In this document: piece after piece, positions 62,583-64,000 of the stretch
Layout of the letters: every line of letters starts with the position of its first letter
Numbering within the stretch: position 1 is the stretch's first letter
DNA from: Saprospiraceae bacterium
GTDB taxonomy: Bacteria > Bacteroidota > Bacteroidia > Chitinophagales > Saprospiraceae
Direction: 5' to 3'
Assembly: GCA_019638455.1 (NCBI GenBank)
Contig: JAHBTU010000002.1
Span: forward strand, 840,501-904,500
Length of the DNA stretch: 64,000 nt
Position numbers and translations under genes: made by a program
The notes under the pieces: generated by a model
Told to the model about the DNA's origin: nothing
Database searches by the model: none
What the model saw: the letters and a program-made list of their open reading frames with translations, nothing else

Positions 62583-64000
62583 TTATCTTGACAACACCGT
62601 AAACGCCACCCACGCGCACAAATAGGCCAACCCGCTCATGAAGAAGAACTGGAACAGGGGCCATTTCCAGCTACCCGTCTCGCGGCGCACCACAGCCAGA
62701 GTGCTCATGCACTGCATCGCCAGCGCGTAAAAAACCAGCAGCGAAATACCTGTCGCCAAAGTATAGACAGGCCGTCCGTCCCTAAAAGTATCATCTCGCA
62801 TTTGCCTTCGCAGGCGGCTATAACGCTCAAAAGGACGTTGGTTGGCGGCTTCCTCCTCCTCCACCCTGCCCACACTCTCAAGGCTGTAAATGGTGTACAT
62901 CGTGCCATTGAACACCTCTCTTGCCGCAAAGGAAGAGAGCAAGGCAATGCCGATTTTCCAATCGTAGCCAAGCGGCGCGATGAGCGGTTCTATGGACTTG
63001 CCCACCATGCCTGCGAACGAGGCTTCCAACCTTTTGGCAGCCACCAAGTCGTCGAGCGAGTCTTGCGACATCTCTGCCGTAGCGGTGGCCTTCACCTGCG
63101 CCTCGGCATTCTCCAAAGCGCCAGACGGCCCCGTGTTGCCTAAAATCCACAAAACGACTGAGATGTAGAGAATGATTTTGCCTGCGCCGCTGATAAAGGC
63201 TTTGACTTTTTCCCACACCGTGAGCCACACGTTTTTCCAGTGGGGCATCCGATAGACAGGGAGCTCCAGCGCGAGATAGGAAGGGTCGCTGGTCCGCAAG
63301 AGCTTCTTGAATGTGTAGGCTGCCCCCAAGGCGGCGAGCAGCCCGAAGAAATACATCCCACCAAACACGAGCGACTTGGTCCACCAGCTGCTGTGGGGCA
63401 AAGCCACCGGGATGAGCACCAGATAGACCGGGATGCGTGCGCTGCAACTGATGAATGGCGTCACCATTACCGTGATGAGCCGCTCTTTCCAGTTGCTGAT
63501 GGTGCGTGTGCCCATGATGGCTGGCACCGCGCAAGCACCACCGCCAATGAGCGCCACGATGCTCCGCCCGTTCATGCCAAAACGGCGCATGGTTTTATCA
63601 AAAATAAATACCGCTCGCGCCATGTAGCCCACTTCTTCCAAAATAGTGATGAGCAGAAACAACAGCGCGATTTGAGGCACAAAAACCAAAATGCCCTGCA
63701 AGCCCGGCAACACCCCCTTGGTCAGCAAGTCGGTGAACCAATTTTCTCTCAAGCCCACGCCAATAGCATCTATCATCACGCCAATGCCGCTTTCCACCCA
63801 GCCGCCCGTGATGTCGTATCCAAAAAATATCGCCATGAAGACCAGCAGCATCACGCCAAAAAAGATAAGTGGCCCAAACCAACGGTGCGTCAGGATGGTG
63901 TCAATACGGTCAGTAAAAGTGGTGGGTTCGACGGAAGGTTGCGACACCGTCTGCCGCACGATGGGCGTGAAGCGGTCGAAGCGGTCGAGGGTTTCGTCCA
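62583..64000 (-). CDS. feoB: FeoB ferrous iron transporter, C-terminal part (5' end outside window)
   Basis: FeoB imports Fe2+ through the inner membrane. The visible 471 codons hold the membrane part. The frame is open to the edge with ETLDRFDRFTPIV upstream of a GTG at 63959, so the N-terminal GTPase domain lies beyond 64000. Gate motifs are clear: GGGACAVPAIMGTRTI (Cys-containing first gate) and TPFISCSARIPVYLV (second gate), followed by nucleoside-recognition-like helices and the C-terminal AMQCMSTLAVVRRETGSWKWPLFQF. It converges with the helicase gene. Confidence 0.95.
   Translation of the reverse strand, partial: DETLDRFDRFTPIVRQTVSQPSVEPTTFTDRIDTILTHRWFGPLIFFGVMLLVFMAIFFGYDITGGWVESGIGVMIDAIGVGLRENWFTDLLTKGVLPGLQGILVFVPQIALLFLLITILEEVGYMARAVFIFDKTMRRFGMNGRSIVALIGGGACAVPAIMGTRTISNWKERLITVMVTPFISCSARIPVYLVLIPVALPHSSWWTKSLVFGGMYFFGLLAALGAAYTFKKLLRTSDPSYLALELPVYRMPHWKNVWLTVWEKVKAFISGAGKIILYISVVLWILGNTGPSGALENAEAQVKATATAEMSQDSLDDLVAAKRLEASFAGMVGKSIEPLIAPLGYDWKIGIALLSSFAAREVFNGTMYTIYSLESVGRVEEEEAANQRPFERYSRLRRQMRDDTFRDGRPVYTLATGISLLVFYALAMQCMSTLAVVRRETGSWKWPLFQFFFMSGLAYLCAWVAFTVLSR

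Noticed and set aside
1..64000. tRNA, rRNA and riboswitch genes
   Set aside because: Reading the intergenic regions I found no cloverleaf, rRNA or known riboswitch signature; a covariance-model search would be needed to exclude small RNAs.

Overview
The window looks like a chromosomal segment of a Bacteroidota bacterium, most likely a member of the Saprospiraceae or a close relative. The evidence is type IX secretion (T9SS) components (SprA, PorQ, a PorG/DUF6089-like barrel), several large secreted proteins ending in T9SS type A sorting domains, promoter boxes of the TAnnTTTG type, few Shine-Dalgarno sites, and many surface lipoproteins. The placement is inferred from gene content; no rRNA or tRNA gene was seen.

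Layout. 1-7.6 kb: the 5' three-fifths or so of sprA (minus strand, running off the left edge) and a T9SS-sorted propeller/DUF11 protein. 7.8-20.3 kb: housekeeping and envelope genes (helical hypothetical protein, lspA, an orphan MoxR ATPase, a MORN-repeat protein, porQ, an MlaE permease, an SDR, the PorG-like barrel, an outer-membrane barrel beside a DM13 lipoprotein, a photolyase and a Uma2 nuclease). 20.4-25.1 kb: a minus-strand operon of an ECF-type sigma factor, a single-pass membrane protein with an anti-sigma-like N-terminus, and a secreted TPR-CHAT (caspase-like) protein. 25.4-42.6 kb: a divergent, tightly packed five-gene operon (barrel, lipoprotein, two giant Rhs/YD-type shell proteins, a small envelope protein). 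The first giant is split by an IS1-family element. The second ends in an AT-rich variable tip, as polymorphic toxins do. 42.6-48.2 kb: a decayed stretch, a small membrane protein, a lipoprotein and a leucine-rich-repeat T9SS cargo. 48.3-55.4 kb: enoyl-CoA hydratase, small hypotheticals, a DUF1573 protein, a T9SS cargo, a PQQ dehydrogenase-cytochrome c lipoprotein, an M15 peptidase, and a minisatellite followed by an inverted second array. 55.4-59.1 kb: a thioredoxin-like protein and a decayed restriction-modification pair (methyltransferase split by an IS4-family element; endonuclease with a stop and a frameshift). 59.1-64 kb: nadC, an ABA4-like membrane protein, a DEAD-box helicase between two related inverted repeats, and feoB running off the right edge.

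The most striking observations involve mobile DNA. A 123-bp element with 14-bp terminal inverted repeats and a 9-bp target duplication has inserted into the signal-peptide region of the CHAT gene. Element plus duplication (132 bp) keep the reading frame, and the element's end supplies a new ATG followed by a new signal peptide. The same element occurs near 60 kb with its internal 89-bp unit present four times (390 bp). Removing the IS1 and IS4 elements with one target copy each restores intact reading frames in silico.

The candidate undescribed system is the sigma / membrane anti-sigma-like / TPR-CHAT operon divergent from the Rhs operon. One hypothesis is that the periplasmic caspase-like protein cleaves the membrane protein to release the sigma factor.
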